Part shown: positions 8,494 to 17,391 of the stretch, in pieces
Position numbering within the stretch: the first letter of the stretch is position 1
Layout: each line of letters opens with the position of its first letter
Assembly (NCBI GenBank): GCA_020352215.1
Contig: CP070675.1
Location: 5,757,964 to 5,821,040, forward strand
DNA length: 63,077 nucleotides
Direction of reading: 5' to 3'
DNA from: Phycisphaerales bacterium
Lineage (GTDB): Bacteria; Planctomycetota; Phycisphaerae; Sedimentisphaerales; Anaerobacaceae
The notes under the pieces: model-generated
What the model was told of the DNA's origin: nothing
The model's input: the letters and a program-made list of their open reading frames with translations, nothing else
Database searches by the model: none
Position numbers and translations under genes: made by a program

Positions 8494-9831
8494 ATGCGAA
8501 AACTGATAGAGGTCGCCGCAAAGTACTCACCGTACGTTTTCTTTTTCTCTCTTTTGGCTACGCTGGTGATGGCTTTCCGGGGCTATCGCTCCGAGGTCGG
8601 CCCGTTCGCAATCGCGGTTTTCGCATCACTGGCCCTTTACATGATGGGACATCCCGTTCTCAAGAGCTTCGCCTTCACGGTCTGGGTTTTCGTCTTCGTC
8701 ACGGCCTCGATGTTCTACCCGTGGGCGTTCGGAACCTGGCTCGGTTTTGACCTTAAGATTCTGATAGTGCCGCTAATTCAGATCATCATGTTCGGCATGG
8801 GGACCACGCTGAACGTCGCAGATTTCGCGCGCGTATTCAAGATGCCCTGGCCTGTCTTCATAGGGATAGTGTTGCAGTTCACCGTCATGCCGCTCACCGG
8901 CTACTGTATCGGCTCGCTTTTTGGCTTCGGCCCGGAAGTGGCAGCGGGCGTCATCTTGATAGGCTCATGTCCCGGCGGCGTCGCCTCAAACCTTATGACG
9001 TACCTGGCCAAGGGCAACGTTGCGCTGTCGGTGACGATGACTTCATGCTCGACACTGATGTCGCCGGTGATGACACCCTTTTTGATGAAGACGCTGGCCG
9101 GCAAGCTCATCGAGATCAAGTTCGTCGCTATGATGCTCGCTATACTGAACATGATAATCGTGCCGATCTTCGCGGGCCTTATCGCCAACAGAATTCTCTA
9201 TAGTCGCAGCAGTTGGGCGAACCGACCCGGACCGTTGACTCTGATTGCTGCTGTCAACACCGGCCTTGCCTTCGTAGCAATCGTTGTGGACAAAAGCATC
9301 TTTGGGCCGCTGGCAATCCTTAGAAACGGCATCATCATCGGCCTTGCATTGATCGGCGTCGTGGCCCTGACTAAGCTCATCGTCAGTATAATGCTCAAGC
9401 GGCCCGGCAACTGGATGGACAGAGCACTTCCCATCGTATCGATGTCCGGTATCTGCTTCATCATCGCCATCATCACCGCACGATCGAGAGAGGACCTGCT
9501 GTCGGTCGGAGTAGCTCTGATCGCTGCCGTGATCGTACACAATTTCATCGGCTACATACTCGGCTATGGATTCGCCAGAGCTATAAGGCTCGATGAGAGG
9601 ACATGCCGTACGGTCGCCTTCGAGGTTGGTATGCAGAACGGCGGCATGGCGTCAGGTCTGGCAATGAACGTGCTGAACAGCGCCAGTGCCGCACTGGCCC
9701 CGGCCATCTTCGGCCCGTGGATGAACATCTCGGGTTCGGTCCTGGCGACTTGGTGGCATCGAAGGCCGGTCGAGCAAGCCGAGCAAGCCACGCAAGTGCT
9801 TGCGAAAGGAGAGTCAAATGGATCGACGTAG
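8494..9831 (+). CDS. Bile acid:sodium symporter (BASS/SBF) family transporter
   Basis: A 445-residue polytopic inner-membrane protein. After about three extra N-terminal helices it shows the family core: IIMFGMGTTLNVADFARV, then GVILIGSCPGGVASNLMTYLAKGNVALSVTMTS, the unwound helix region carrying the Na+-site residues. The last helices include RTVAFEVGMQNGGMASGLA. BASS proteins couple sodium to uptake of organic anions such as bile acids, pantoate or keto acids. Its last 14 bases overlap the next gene, so the two are translationally coupled; the transporter may carry the sugar acid or keto-deoxy acid linked to that enzyme. Confidence 0.93.
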   Translation: MRKLIEVAAKYSPYVFFFSLLATLVMAFRGYRSEVGPFAIAVFASLALYMMGHPVLKSFAFTVWVFVFVTASMFYPWAFGTWLGFDLKILIVPLIQIIMFGMGTTLNVADFARVFKMPWPVFIGIVLQFTVMPLTGYCIGSLFGFGPEVAAGVILIGSCPGGVASNLMTYLAKGNVALSVTMTSCSTLMSPVMTPFLMKTLAGKLIEIKFVAMMLAILNMIIVPIFAGLIANRILYSRSSWANRPGPLTLIAAVNTGLAFVAIVVDKSIFGPLAILRNGIIIGLALIGVVALTKLIVSIMLKRPGNWMDRALPIVSMSGICFIIAIITARSREDLLSVGVALIAAVIVHNFIGYILGYGFARAIRLDERTCRTVAFEVGMQNGGMASGLAMNVLNSASAALAPAIFGPWMNISGSVLATWWHRRPVEQAEQATQVLAKGESNGST

Positions 9832-11152
9832 CCTCATGAAAGGTCTGGGACTCGGCGCCGCCGCGGGGGTACTGCAAATCCTTGGCAGAAGTGACGAGGC
9901 GATTGCAGAGCAGTACTCGCGAGCGACAAAGGGACTGCCTGCTCTGAAGATCACAAACGTCAGAGCAATCCTCACCGCTCCGCGGGGCATACGCCTTTGT
10001 GTGGTGAAGGTCCAGACGAGTGAGCCGGGCCTGTATGGATTGGGATGCGCTACCTATAATCAAAGGCCCTTGCCGGTCGCAGTGGCTGTCGACAAATATC
10101 TCGACCCTTTCGCAAAAGGCAGGGATGTGGATAACATCGAAGACCTCTGGCAGAACGCCTACACCAGCTCCTATTGGAGAAACGGCCCCGTACTAAACAA
10201 TGCGCTGAGCGGCCTCGATCAGGCCCTGTGGGATATAAAGGGCAAACGCGCAAATATGCCGGTCTATCAACTGCTGGGTGGCAAGTGCCGCTTCGCCGTT
10301 GATTGCTACACGCATTGCAGCGGTCGTGACTTCGCCCAGCTCGAACGAAGCGTCCGCAGGGCCATGGAGAAGGGTTTTCGGCACATCCGCATTCAGCTGG
10401 GCGGGTACGGCTCGCCGCATCTTTCACGTGAGCCGCATTTCAAAGAGGCGGGGTTCGGACTACCGTCGGACTCACACATGGACGCAAGGGCCTATCTGCA
10501 AGCCACACCCAAGATGTTCAAACACATAAGGGACACGTGTGGCGAGAAGATCGAATTGCTGCACGACATTCACGAGCGCGTCCCCCCCATCGAAGCCATC
10601 AATATGATAAAAGAGCTTGAACAATATCACCCGTTCTTTATCGAGGATCCATTCCCGCCGGAACAGAACGGCTATTTCAAGCTCCTCCGTCAGCAGACCA
10701 GCGTGCCGATTGCGATGGGCGAATTGTTCAACAACCCTCACGAATGGGTGGACCTAATTTCGCAACGCCTCATCGATTTCATTCGCGTTCACATCTCGCA
10801 GGTCGGCGGCCTGAGCGTCGCGAGGAAAATCGCCACTTTGTGTGAATGGTTCGACGTGCGCAGTGCATGGCACGGGCCCGGCGATGTCTCTCCGGTGGGC
10901 CATGCAGCCAACGCGCACCTTGATCTGGCAATACCGAATTTCGGCATTCAGGAAAGCGTCGATTTCCGTCAGAACACGCGGGATGTTTTCCCCGGATCGC
11001 CTACATTGAAAAACGGTTACATGTACATCAATGAGGCCCCCGGGTTCGGCGTCGACATCGACGAGAAGTTGGCCGCCAAGTTCCCCTTACCGGACCATCC
11101 GGGATACTGGGAGCCGGTCCGCAGAAGCGATGGGACGGCAGTGAGGCCATAA
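9818..11152 (+). CDS. Tat-exported enolase-superfamily mannonate dehydratase-like protein
   Basis: A 444-residue member of the mandelate racemase/muconate lactonizing branch, closest by eye to the ManD/RspA (D-mannonate dehydratase) group. Metal ligands are Asp240 (with His242 in LLHDIHER), Glu266 in FFIEDPFPPEQ and Glu292 in AMGELFNNPHEW, and the C-terminal barrel has SAWHGPGDVSPVGHAAN. AAAGGAG precedes the ATG at 9818. The protein begins MDRRSLMKGLGLGAAAG, a twin-arginine-type leader, unusual because ManD enzymes are normally cytoplasmic. If active, it would dehydrate an acid sugar in the periplasm, and the coupled BASS transporter could import the product. Confidence 0.88.
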   Translation: MDRRSLMKGLGLGAAAGVLQILGRSDEAIAEQYSRATKGLPALKITNVRAILTAPRGIRLCVVKVQTSEPGLYGLGCATYNQRPLPVAVAVDKYLDPFAKGRDVDNIEDLWQNAYTSSYWRNGPVLNNALSGLDQALWDIKGKRANMPVYQLLGGKCRFAVDCYTHCSGRDFAQLERSVRRAMEKGFRHIRIQLGGYGSPHLSREPHFKEAGFGLPSDSHMDARAYLQATPKMFKHIRDTCGEKIELLHDIHERVPPIEAINMIKELEQYHPFFIEDPFPPEQNGYFKLLRQQTSVPIAMGELFNNPHEWVDLISQRLIDFIRVHISQVGGLSVARKIATLCEWFDVRSAWHGPGDVSPVGHAANAHLDLAIPNFGIQESVDFRQNTRDVFPGSPTLKNGYMYINEAPGFGVDIDEKLAAKFPLPDHPGYWEPVRRSDGTAVRP

Positions 11153-11243
11153 GCCGTTCAATAGTGACGTGGCATCCCAAGACCTGACCGAATGCCCCTG
11201 ACATGTCGAACCAATAGAACGTGGGACACGAGGACTGACACAA

Positions 11244-12596
11244 ATGACAAGCAGCAAGAATGTCTCTCTGATATCGCTGTTCTGTCTCGTGGCCGCGAGC
11301 GCCGGCTTGGCAGCAAAGTCTCCACAGAAGATGCCGCAAGTTGAAATGTCACTGGACATTGCATTAGTCTGGTCGGGGCACCCGGTGCGCTTTTGCCTGT
11401 TGACCAAGGACGATCACCAGTTCGTAGCCTACTACGATGAAAATCGCCGGATGACGGTAGCGACGCGGAATCTCGACTCAAAGAAATGGCGGTATCAGAA
11501 GCTCGATTCGGAGGTGGGCTGGGACAGTCACAATTACATCACGATGGCCCTCGACGCGGAAAACCACATTCACCTGTGCGGCAACATGCACGTCGATCCT
11601 CTCGTGTACTTCCGGACGACAAAGCCCTGGGACATTGGCACCTTCGAGAGGATACTCAAGATGGTCGGCCGACTTGAGAATCGGTGCACGTATCCGAAAT
11701 TCTTCACCGGGGCCGACGGCGAGCTGATCTTCACTTATCGCGACGGCAGCAGCGGCAGCGGAAATCAGATATACAACGTGTACGACGTCGAGACCAGAAC
11801 GTGGCGAAGACTGCTTGATACGCCGCTGATTGACGGCGAGGGCAAGATGAACGCCTACATCGTTGGCCCGGTTCGCGGGCCGGATGGGGACTTTCACATC
11901 TGCTGGGTCTGGCGTGACACACCCGACTGCTGCACCAACCACGATCTGTCCTATGCGCGCAGCAAGGACCTTTTGCACTGGCAGACTTCCGCCAGCCAAG
12001 CGGTTGCTCTACCGATCACGATTTATACCGAAGGGATCATTGTTGATCCGGTGCCAGCGAAGGGCGGCATGATAAACGGCAACACAAAAATAGGATTCGA
12101 TTCGGCAAACCGGCCGGTAATCAGCTACCACAAGTTCGACGAAAACGGCATGACCCAGCTCTACAACGCAAGATTGGAAGACGGCCGATGGAAGATCTAT
12201 CAAACCAGCGACTGGGACTACCGCTGGTACTTCCAGGGGGGCGGCACCATCCACTTCGAGATCAGAGTGTCCCCCGTCGTGCCAAGAGAAGACGGCTCTC
12301 TTACCCAATCGTACCGCCACGACAAGTACGGCTCGGGGACATGGAAGCTCGATGAAGACACGCTCAGGCCTGTCGGCCAGGTCCGGCAAGTCTCGCAGTG
12401 GCCCGCGCATCTGACAGTGCCCGAATCCAATTTCCTGGGCATGCAGGTAAGATGGCAAGCAGATGCAGGCGAGAGTCCCGCCGCCGACGTGAAATACTTC
12501 CTTCGCTGGGAAACGGTCGGAGTGAATCGGGACCGCCCGAGACGAGTCGTCCCGGGGCCGAGTATGTTGAGATTGTACGAATTCAGATATCGTTGA
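11244..12596 (+). CDS. Secreted BNR-repeat (BNR_4-like) beta-propeller protein
   Basis: A 450-residue protein with a Sec signal peptide (about residues 1-24). Repeating propeller blades contain motifs such as HNYITMALDAENHIHLCGNM, YPKFFTGADGELIFTYRDG and GPVRGPDGDFHICWVWRDT, which I associate with the BNR_4 family. Some relatives are polysaccharide lyases of propeller fold (for example ulvan lyase families PL24/PL25), so a lyase or uronan-binding role is possible. It follows the mannonate-dehydratase-like gene by 91 nt on the same strand. Catalytic residues were not identified. Confidence 0.82.
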   Translation: MTSSKNVSLISLFCLVAASAGLAAKSPQKMPQVEMSLDIALVWSGHPVRFCLLTKDDHQFVAYYDENRRMTVATRNLDSKKWRYQKLDSEVGWDSHNYITMALDAENHIHLCGNMHVDPLVYFRTTKPWDIGTFERILKMVGRLENRCTYPKFFTGADGELIFTYRDGSSGSGNQIYNVYDVETRTWRRLLDTPLIDGEGKMNAYIVGPVRGPDGDFHICWVWRDTPDCCTNHDLSYARSKDLLHWQTSASQAVALPITIYTEGIIVDPVPAKGGMINGNTKIGFDSANRPVISYHKFDENGMTQLYNARLEDGRWKIYQTSDWDYRWYFQGGGTIHFEIRVSPVVPREDGSLTQSYRHDKYGSGTWKLDEDTLRPVGQVRQVSQWPAHLTVPESNFLGMQVRWQADAGESPAADVKYFLRWETVGVNRDRPRRVVPGPSMLRLYEFRYR

Positions 12597-12601
12597 ACCC
12601 A

Positions 12602-12620
12602 ATTGCTCTCGCAGAGCAAT
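12602..12620 (+). terminator. Intercistronic hairpin
   Basis: Perfect eight-base arms ATTGCTCT and AGAGCAAT around a three-base loop, five bases after the upstream stop codon and 25 bases before the next ATG. There is no T-run; it may dampen read-through or protect the upstream mRNA 3' end. Confidence 0.4.
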
Positions 12621-12645
12621 GACAGCTCGTAACGGAGGTGCTGCC

Positions 12646-13875
12646 ATGTTCCGGAAGAATACTTCGTACTTTGTCACCGTTTGCCTCTTGTTCTGTGCGG
12701 CACCGGCGTCGACAGAAGAACCGCCCGGCGTGGTCATCAACTACATTCCATCCTCTTCGGGTATCTACATCGGCTCGCCCGGCATTGCCGTCTGTCCCGA
12801 CGGCAGCTACATCGCCAAACACGACGAGTTCGGCCCAAAGTCAACCGAGCACAGCAAGGCTGTCACAAGGGTCTTTCGGTCAACCAACCGCGGCGAGACC
12901 TGGAAGCGACTGTCGGCCGTCAAGGGGTTGTTCTGGGCGAGCGTTTTCGCCCACAGGACCGACCTATATCTGATAGGGACCGACAAGCAGAATGGACTTG
13001 CGGTGATCATGCAGTCCAAGGATGGCGGCAAGACCTGGACGACACCGAAGGACAAGAGGTCGGGACTTCTGTTCGACACCGGCAAATACCACTGCGCTCC
13101 CGTACCAGTCATCGAGCACCGCGGCCGAATCTGGCGAGCAATGGAAGATGCGATGGGCCCGGACGGCTGGGGGACTCATTTTCATGCCTTCATGATGTCG
13201 GCTCCGGCCGACGCCAATCTGCTCGACGCCGACAATTGGACCTTCAGCAATCGTATCGGCAGAGACCCTGCATGGCTGGGCGGCAAGTTCAGCGGCTGGC
13301 TCGAAGGAAACGCCGTCGTCACGCCATCCGCCGGCATAGTCAACATTCTTCGCGTGCACTATCTTCCGGATGGGGGCAAGGCCGCCGTCATCAACGTCAG
13401 CGAGGACGGCACCAGGGCCATCTTCGATGCGGACACCGGCTTCATCGACTTTCCGGGGGGCTCCAAGAAGTTCACAATCCGCTATGACCCGGTTTCGGCA
13501 AGGTATTGGACCTTGGCGAATCCGGTGCTGCCGAGGCACAAGGACCCAAATCCCTCGCTGGTGCGAAATGCGGTGGGCCTGATGTGTTCTGCCGATCTGC
13601 GCAATTGGACGATCCGCTCGATTGTTCTCTATCATCCGGACGTGAGCCGCCACGGGTTTCAATACGTCGACTGGCTCTTCGACGGTGACGACATCATCGC
13701 CGCTTCACGCACGGCCTTCGGTACAGGCGAGCGCGCAGCCCCTCGCCAGCACGATGCCAATTACCTGACGTTTCACCGCATCGAGGACTTTAGAGAATTG
13801 ACCATGGCCGACTCGGCCGAAGGCGCAAGGCCGGGCCAACAGGCGTGGACCGCCCCCAAGACAACGAGCAGATAG
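12646..13875 (+). CDS. Secreted sialidase-fold (BNR/Asp-box) exo-glycosidase-like protein
   Basis: A 409-residue protein starting at an ATG preceded by GGAGGTG (5 nt), with a Sec signal peptide (residues 1-25). Asp-box-like segments are visible (RSTNRGETWKRLS, QSKDGGKTWTTPK), marking a sialidase-type propeller. Later blades include PVPVIEHRGRIWRAMEDA and FQYVDWLFDGDDIIAASRTA. The family includes exo-sialidases and many planctomycete proteins of unproven specificity. It is probably co-transcribed with the preceding propeller gene. The arginine triad was not assigned, so enzymatic activity is not certain. Confidence 0.82.
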   Translation: MFRKNTSYFVTVCLLFCAAPASTEEPPGVVINYIPSSSGIYIGSPGIAVCPDGSYIAKHDEFGPKSTEHSKAVTRVFRSTNRGETWKRLSAVKGLFWASVFAHRTDLYLIGTDKQNGLAVIMQSKDGGKTWTTPKDKRSGLLFDTGKYHCAPVPVIEHRGRIWRAMEDAMGPDGWGTHFHAFMMSAPADANLLDADNWTFSNRIGRDPAWLGGKFSGWLEGNAVVTPSAGIVNILRVHYLPDGGKAAVINVSEDGTRAIFDADTGFIDFPGGSKKFTIRYDPVSARYWTLANPVLPRHKDPNPSLVRNAVGLMCSADLRNWTIRSIVLYHPDVSRHGFQYVDWLFDGDDIIAASRTAFGTGERAAPRQHDANYLTFHRIEDFRELTMADSAEGARPGQQAWTAPKTTSR

Positions 13876-14289
13876 AGCCGATGTGCTCGCGGCCGCACTA
13901 CCACGCTGCGCTCGGCGCTGCCAGTTGCAGTCGCCCCTGAGGCCGGAATGGCCCCTTGTCTCTAACAGATAATACCGTGCGCCAAGTAGTCACAAAACGT
14001 CCCTGTCAAAAGCAGTCGGGCGGGCGGGCGCAGGGCTGGGCTCCTTCGACTTGAGCTCAGGCCGAAAGTTGCCCCACCGAGATGATGCTCAGCCAATCTG
14101 GAACGCTGAGACCCCTCTCCGTCAGGTCGTGCAGAAAAGACCAAGCCGGTCCGGGCTGCAGGTCAGCAACAACCGTCACGTTGCCTCGATGTAAGCGCGC
14201 GAATTCCGACTGAGTTCAACAAGAATGACCACAAGTCGCCGTTGTGTCAGGAAATTGCGGGCATCCGCGTGGCAAGATAGACTGATAGT
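13876..14289. other. Intergenic region without recognised gene
   Basis: 414 bases between the convergent sialidase-like and PEP-CTERM genes. A 60-codon minus-strand frame exists but is rich in Arg, Ser and Pro and lacks a ribosome site. No tRNA, terminator with T-tract or repeat was seen. Confidence 0.5.
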
Positions 14290-15069
14290 CTAAGCCCTGC
14301 GTTTTCTCAGCAATGCCAGGCCACCCAAGCCGAGCAGTACACCCGTGGTCGGCTCGGGAATGGATGCAAGGCTAACCAAGTTCGCATTAGTCACGCCGAT
14401 TCGCAATCCTGCTCCCGTTTCAAGGTTGATGGTATAGAGCGCGTCACTGGTAATATCTGATGACGCCCCGTACATCAGACCGTCGGGCGCGAAGTCCAGT
14501 GCAGTGAGCAACGCGCCATCACCGACCCGTCCTATTAGTGTTGCGGAGCCATCATCAGTAGAGATTTCCCACAAGTCGTGCCCAGCCCCATATAGCGTTC
14601 CGTCTGGGCCAAATTCCAGCGCGAACAGGGCTTCGCCGGAAGACCCGACGAAGTGCGCATCAGCAGAAACAGGATCTATCCTCCAGAGATTCCCGGGCGG
14701 ACCATTTCCAATACCGAATAGTCCTTGCGTCGATGAGAAGGTCAATCCCGTAATGATGTCGGACTCCGGACCGCCTATGAAATTAATGCTTCGCCTATTG
14801 GATGTCAGCCCTGTAGCTGGGTCAACTTCTTCAAGAGTACCAGAGGCTGCATATAGTACTCCTGAGGCAGAGAAGTCCATTGAAGACAGGAAGCCGCCGG
14901 TGTTGCCAATGGTGGAAACCGACCCATCCGAAGTGTCCACAAAATAGAACTCTCCAAAAGCCTCGAACTCGGCGCCATACATTTCGATAGCCGTGGCACG
15001 TACATGTTGGCTCAGGATTAATACTGCACACAGCAGCACAAGTACGTTCAATGTTGTTGGCGTCTTCAT
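14290..15069 (-). CDS. PEP-CTERM sorting-domain beta-propeller-like protein
   Basis: A 259-residue secreted protein. The start at 15069 has GGAGAGG upstream and opens a signal peptide (MKTPTTLNVLVLLCAVLILS). The body has repeats of the type LDFAPDGLMYGA, LEFGPDGTLYGAG and MDFSASGVLYAAS, probably propeller blades. It ends with a PEP-CTERM signal: IPEPTTGVLLGLGGLALLRKRRA, i.e. PEP, a transmembrane helix and a basic tail. Such proteins are recognised by an exosortase (not in the window) and placed at the cell surface. Specific role unknown. Confidence 0.85.
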   Translation of the reverse strand: MKTPTTLNVLVLLCAVLILSQHVRATAIEMYGAEFEAFGEFYFVDTSDGSVSTIGNTGGFLSSMDFSASGVLYAASGTLEEVDPATGLTSNRRSINFIGGPESDIITGLTFSSTQGLFGIGNGPPGNLWRIDPVSADAHFVGSSGEALFALEFGPDGTLYGAGHDLWEISTDDGSATLIGRVGDGALLTALDFAPDGLMYGASSDITSDALYTINLETGAGLRIGVTNANLVSLASIPEPTTGVLLGLGGLALLRKRRA

Positions 15070-15323
15070 ACCTCTCCACCTTCTTTCAACGGGATCTGTT
15101 TCATCACGATCCCGTTCTATCGAGAGATTCTTTGTGCGCCTAAAGGCGGCCATTCTTCAGGCCCCTTGTGCTGGCGCGCACACTACGCCTTTGCCATCCG
15201 TGCTTCATGAGATCACTATTGGGTGAGAGAAAGACTGGCGGAAAGAAACAACCCCTCGCCTCTCACCACCCTTCCTTGGAACGTAAACTAGTCTACCAAG
15301 AGAAAAAGGGGAAATCAAGAAGA

Positions 15324-15590
15324 TTATAGGGCTTTCTCGAAGAAGTGTTGTTGACCCCTCCAGAAGGGCCTTTTTATCGGCCAACCGGCACGCCAGCCCC
15401 AGAACGTGCCATCGCTGCCCCCTGTGTACATCCAACAGAAAACGCCCCACTGACGCAGATTGCCTTGGCAGGCAACTGCTTTGGCCCGTCTTCTGACGCG
15501 CCGTAACAAAGGCAGCCGGATCGCTATCAGCAAGGCGATGATGGCTATCACCACTAGCTCTATGAGCGTAAATGCCCTTTGCTTGGCCAT
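15324..15590 (-). CDS. Truncated type IV pilin-leader (prepilin-type) protein
   Basis: 88 codons beginning MAKQRAFTLIELVVIAIIALL, the prepilin peptidase/N-methylation motif, followed by RRAKAVACQGNLRQWGVFCWMYTGG, matching the start of the complete paralogue just upstream on the same strand. It ends after 88 residues, against 270 in the neighbour, and the downstream sequence in all frames lacks the rest. The leader has lost one residue relative to FTLIELLVVIAII and has Arg inside the hydrophobic helix. It is probably a decaying duplicate, though a short product could still be made. Confidence 0.6.
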   Translation of the reverse strand: MAKQRAFTLIELVVIAIIALLIAIRLPLLRRVRRRAKAVACQGNLRQWGVFCWMYTGGSDGTFWGWRAGWPIKRPFWRGQQHFFEKAL

Positions 15591-15633
15591 GACTTCGCAC
15601 CTCGCTACTAACGACGTCCGACTAATGACTACC

Positions 15634-16446
15634 TTAATAGTCTTTGAAGTTTCGCATCCACTGTGGCCAGGCTTCGGGCTGCATGCCGCCTGCCAATGTG
15701 TAGGGACCGGCTGTGTTGTACTCGTAATGCCACTTCAAGGTCCACAGTTCTTTGAGGCCGATCTTTCTAACGGACCAATCCATGAAGGCGCCATTCACGG
15801 TCCCTTCGTGCCGGTTAATACAGAACCGGCTCATACAGGTCGAATCGTAACTTCCTGGCTGAATGTACCCGTCATACTCCGGCGGCGGGTTACGCTCGAT
15901 GGGATCGCCTCCAATCGTGAGGCAATCCACGAACAAGGGGGCATTCGCCACCCCTTTTGTGTCTGCAGTCCTCCAGAAGAACTCAGGCGGCCTTACCGTA
16001 TTCGTTGGACGTGGATTGCAGACCCAGTGATTCATGCCATAACTGCCATAGTCACCCTCCTTAACAAGAAAAGCGTGCACGTTTGCGATGACGCTATCGG
16101 CGTCATGGCACCAAGCACCAAACGGGATTCGCCCACCCTCAGTGTACGGCTTTGTGGCCTCCGGACAGCAGCATATCTCGTGAATGTTGCTGTGGTACGG
16201 ACGCAGCAAATCCATCCAGTACAGCCAGCCAGTGTTGGTTCTGCTTCTCATGAAATAGCCGTGATTATCGCCGGTATACATCGCGAACATGAGAGCCCAC
16301 TCATGCAGATTAGATTGACAGACCACAGCCTTGGCCTGCCTTCTGACCCGCTGTAGCGACGGAAGCAAAATCGCCATCAGCAGCACGATAATGGCAATCA
16401 CAACCAGAAGCTCAATGAGCGTGAAAGCTCTCCTTAAACGGGCCAT
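15634..16446 (-). CDS. Prepilin-type N-terminal cleavage/methylation domain protein
   Basis: A 270-residue secreted protein starting MARLRRAFTLIELLVVIAIIVLLMAILLPSLQ-type (start chosen at 16446 so the leader is short). Gly-type cleavage is replaced by the planctomycete pattern RRAFTLIELL, followed by RRQAKAVVCQSNLHEWALMF and a C-terminal DG-rich H-X9-like domain ending YNTAGPYTLAGG. Hundreds of such proteins occur per planctomycete genome; they are thought to be pseudopilin-like surface or secretion proteins, but their function is not established. The truncated copy lies directly downstream. Confidence 0.85.
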   Translation of the reverse strand: MARLRRAFTLIELLVVIAIIVLLMAILLPSLQRVRRQAKAVVCQSNLHEWALMFAMYTGDNHGYFMRSRTNTGWLYWMDLLRPYHSNIHEICCCPEATKPYTEGGRIPFGAWCHDADSVIANVHAFLVKEGDYGSYGMNHWVCNPRPTNTVRPPEFFWRTADTKGVANAPLFVDCLTIGGDPIERNPPPEYDGYIQPGSYDSTCMSRFCINRHEGTVNGAFMDWSVRKIGLKELWTLKWHYEYNTAGPYTLAGGMQPEAWPQWMRNFKDY

Positions 16447-16839
16447 CGCTTGCGCTGCCTTTCTCGGCGAAAGGAGCCCTCCAAACCCGGCGATGCCGTC
16501 TGCAAGCCCCGATTCACGGTCTATGGGTCGTGAGTGGCTTCTTTCTCCCTGCCAAAAAGCTTTTCCAACCCGTTCGTTCCGTTCTCTCAAGGTGTGCGTT
16601 CGCTGATGTCAATGTAATTATACCGCCCAGCGAGGCTGCGCCAAGAGTTTCTCGAAAGAGGACACTTCGCAGACGAGTTCTGTGATCGCAACGGGAAGGA
16701 GATTGCCGCGCCATGCCTGTAATCGCGCAAAACGGGGAAGACCCAGCCTGGTGGGCGGCAACTGGGTTTTTGGGGTGGGCTTTGTGGGTCCAGCTGAGTC
16801 AGAATTTCCCTTTACACCCACCCCAGATAGCATATGATA
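16447..16839. other. Intergenic region upstream of pilin-leader gene
   Basis: Nearly 400 bases without a supported gene. A small palindrome GCATATGATATGC (16830-16842) marks its right border with the repeat-like segment. Minus-strand frames here lack start signals and recognisable domains. Confidence 0.45.
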
Positions 16840-17160
16840 TGCATACAACTAAATAGAGTGAAATCGTGATAGCGGGAAGACATAAGATAGAAAGCAGGAG
16901 ACAGAAGAAAGGAGGCAATCCACCGGATCCCTTACGGGAAAGACAGTGGCGCGGGCTATCCCACATGGGAGAGGCCGAAATGGAAGAAAACAAGGGCAAG
17001 TTGGACTCTTTTGGCCAGAAGCGCAATCCAAAGCAGGCTTTTGTGCAAAACAAACCCAATTCCCGTAAGGACCAAATGAGCGCAAACTCAGTTTTGACAA
17101 AGTATTATGAAAATAAATCCGCCTCCGGAGCCCAGGAAAACAAAGCCAATCAAAGCCAAT
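16840..17160. repeat. Candidate dispersed repeat (NKPN/ENKAN-type sequence)
   Basis: A+G-rich segment unlike its neighbours. Read on the plus strand it contains internally related units that translate as VQNKPNS, YENKSAS and QENKANQSQF (16.98-17.16 kb). On the minus strand the left part reads LSSVSCFLSYVFPLSRF. From memory, peptides rich in NKPN/NKAN units are spuriously annotated many times in planctomycete genomes and derive from dispersed non-coding repeats; I could not check this. The segment abuts a gene fragment (17160-17262), so it may have inserted there. Confidence 0.4.
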
Positions 17161-17262
17161 TTCCAAATCGGACATCCCCGCGAGGACGTGGTCCGCCCCG
17201 CTCTCAAAGGCGTAACGCAATGCATCGGCGGGCACGACCTTGGAGCCAATCCAGGGTACCTC
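17160..17262 (-). pseudogene. 3' gene fragment, duplicate of the adjacent TIM-barrel gene
   Basis: Minus-strand translation gives ALRYAFESGADHVLAGM, almost identical to AFRYAFESGADHVLAGM near the C-terminus of the complete gene at 17392-18354. The piece before it reads PWIGSKVVPAD, against PWIAFKVMAAGAIPPAD in the intact gene, so about seven residues are deleted. The similarity stops at the SDLEI position, where the repeat-like segment begins. It is a remnant of a tandem paralogue, not a functional gene. Confidence 0.7.
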
Positions 17263-17391
17263 GGGCCAACTGATGGGTTCCTACGCTGCAAGCTCAATGA
17301 ACAGGGCGAGGAAATGGGCAAGGTCAGACTTCAAGCCGGACACGTCACGCTGTTCGGCATGACAGACCGTGAGAGTACGTCTCGCGGAGCA

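Noticed and set aside
12681..13487. Plus-strand frame of 268 codons in another phase
   Set aside because: Overlaps the sialidase-like gene entirely; Arg/Gln-rich shadow translation.
16866..17273. Plus-strand 135-codon frame with NKPN/ENKAN units as a protein gene
   Set aside because: Low-complexity repeat-type peptide that runs into the antisense of a gene fragment; better explained as repetitive non-coding DNA.
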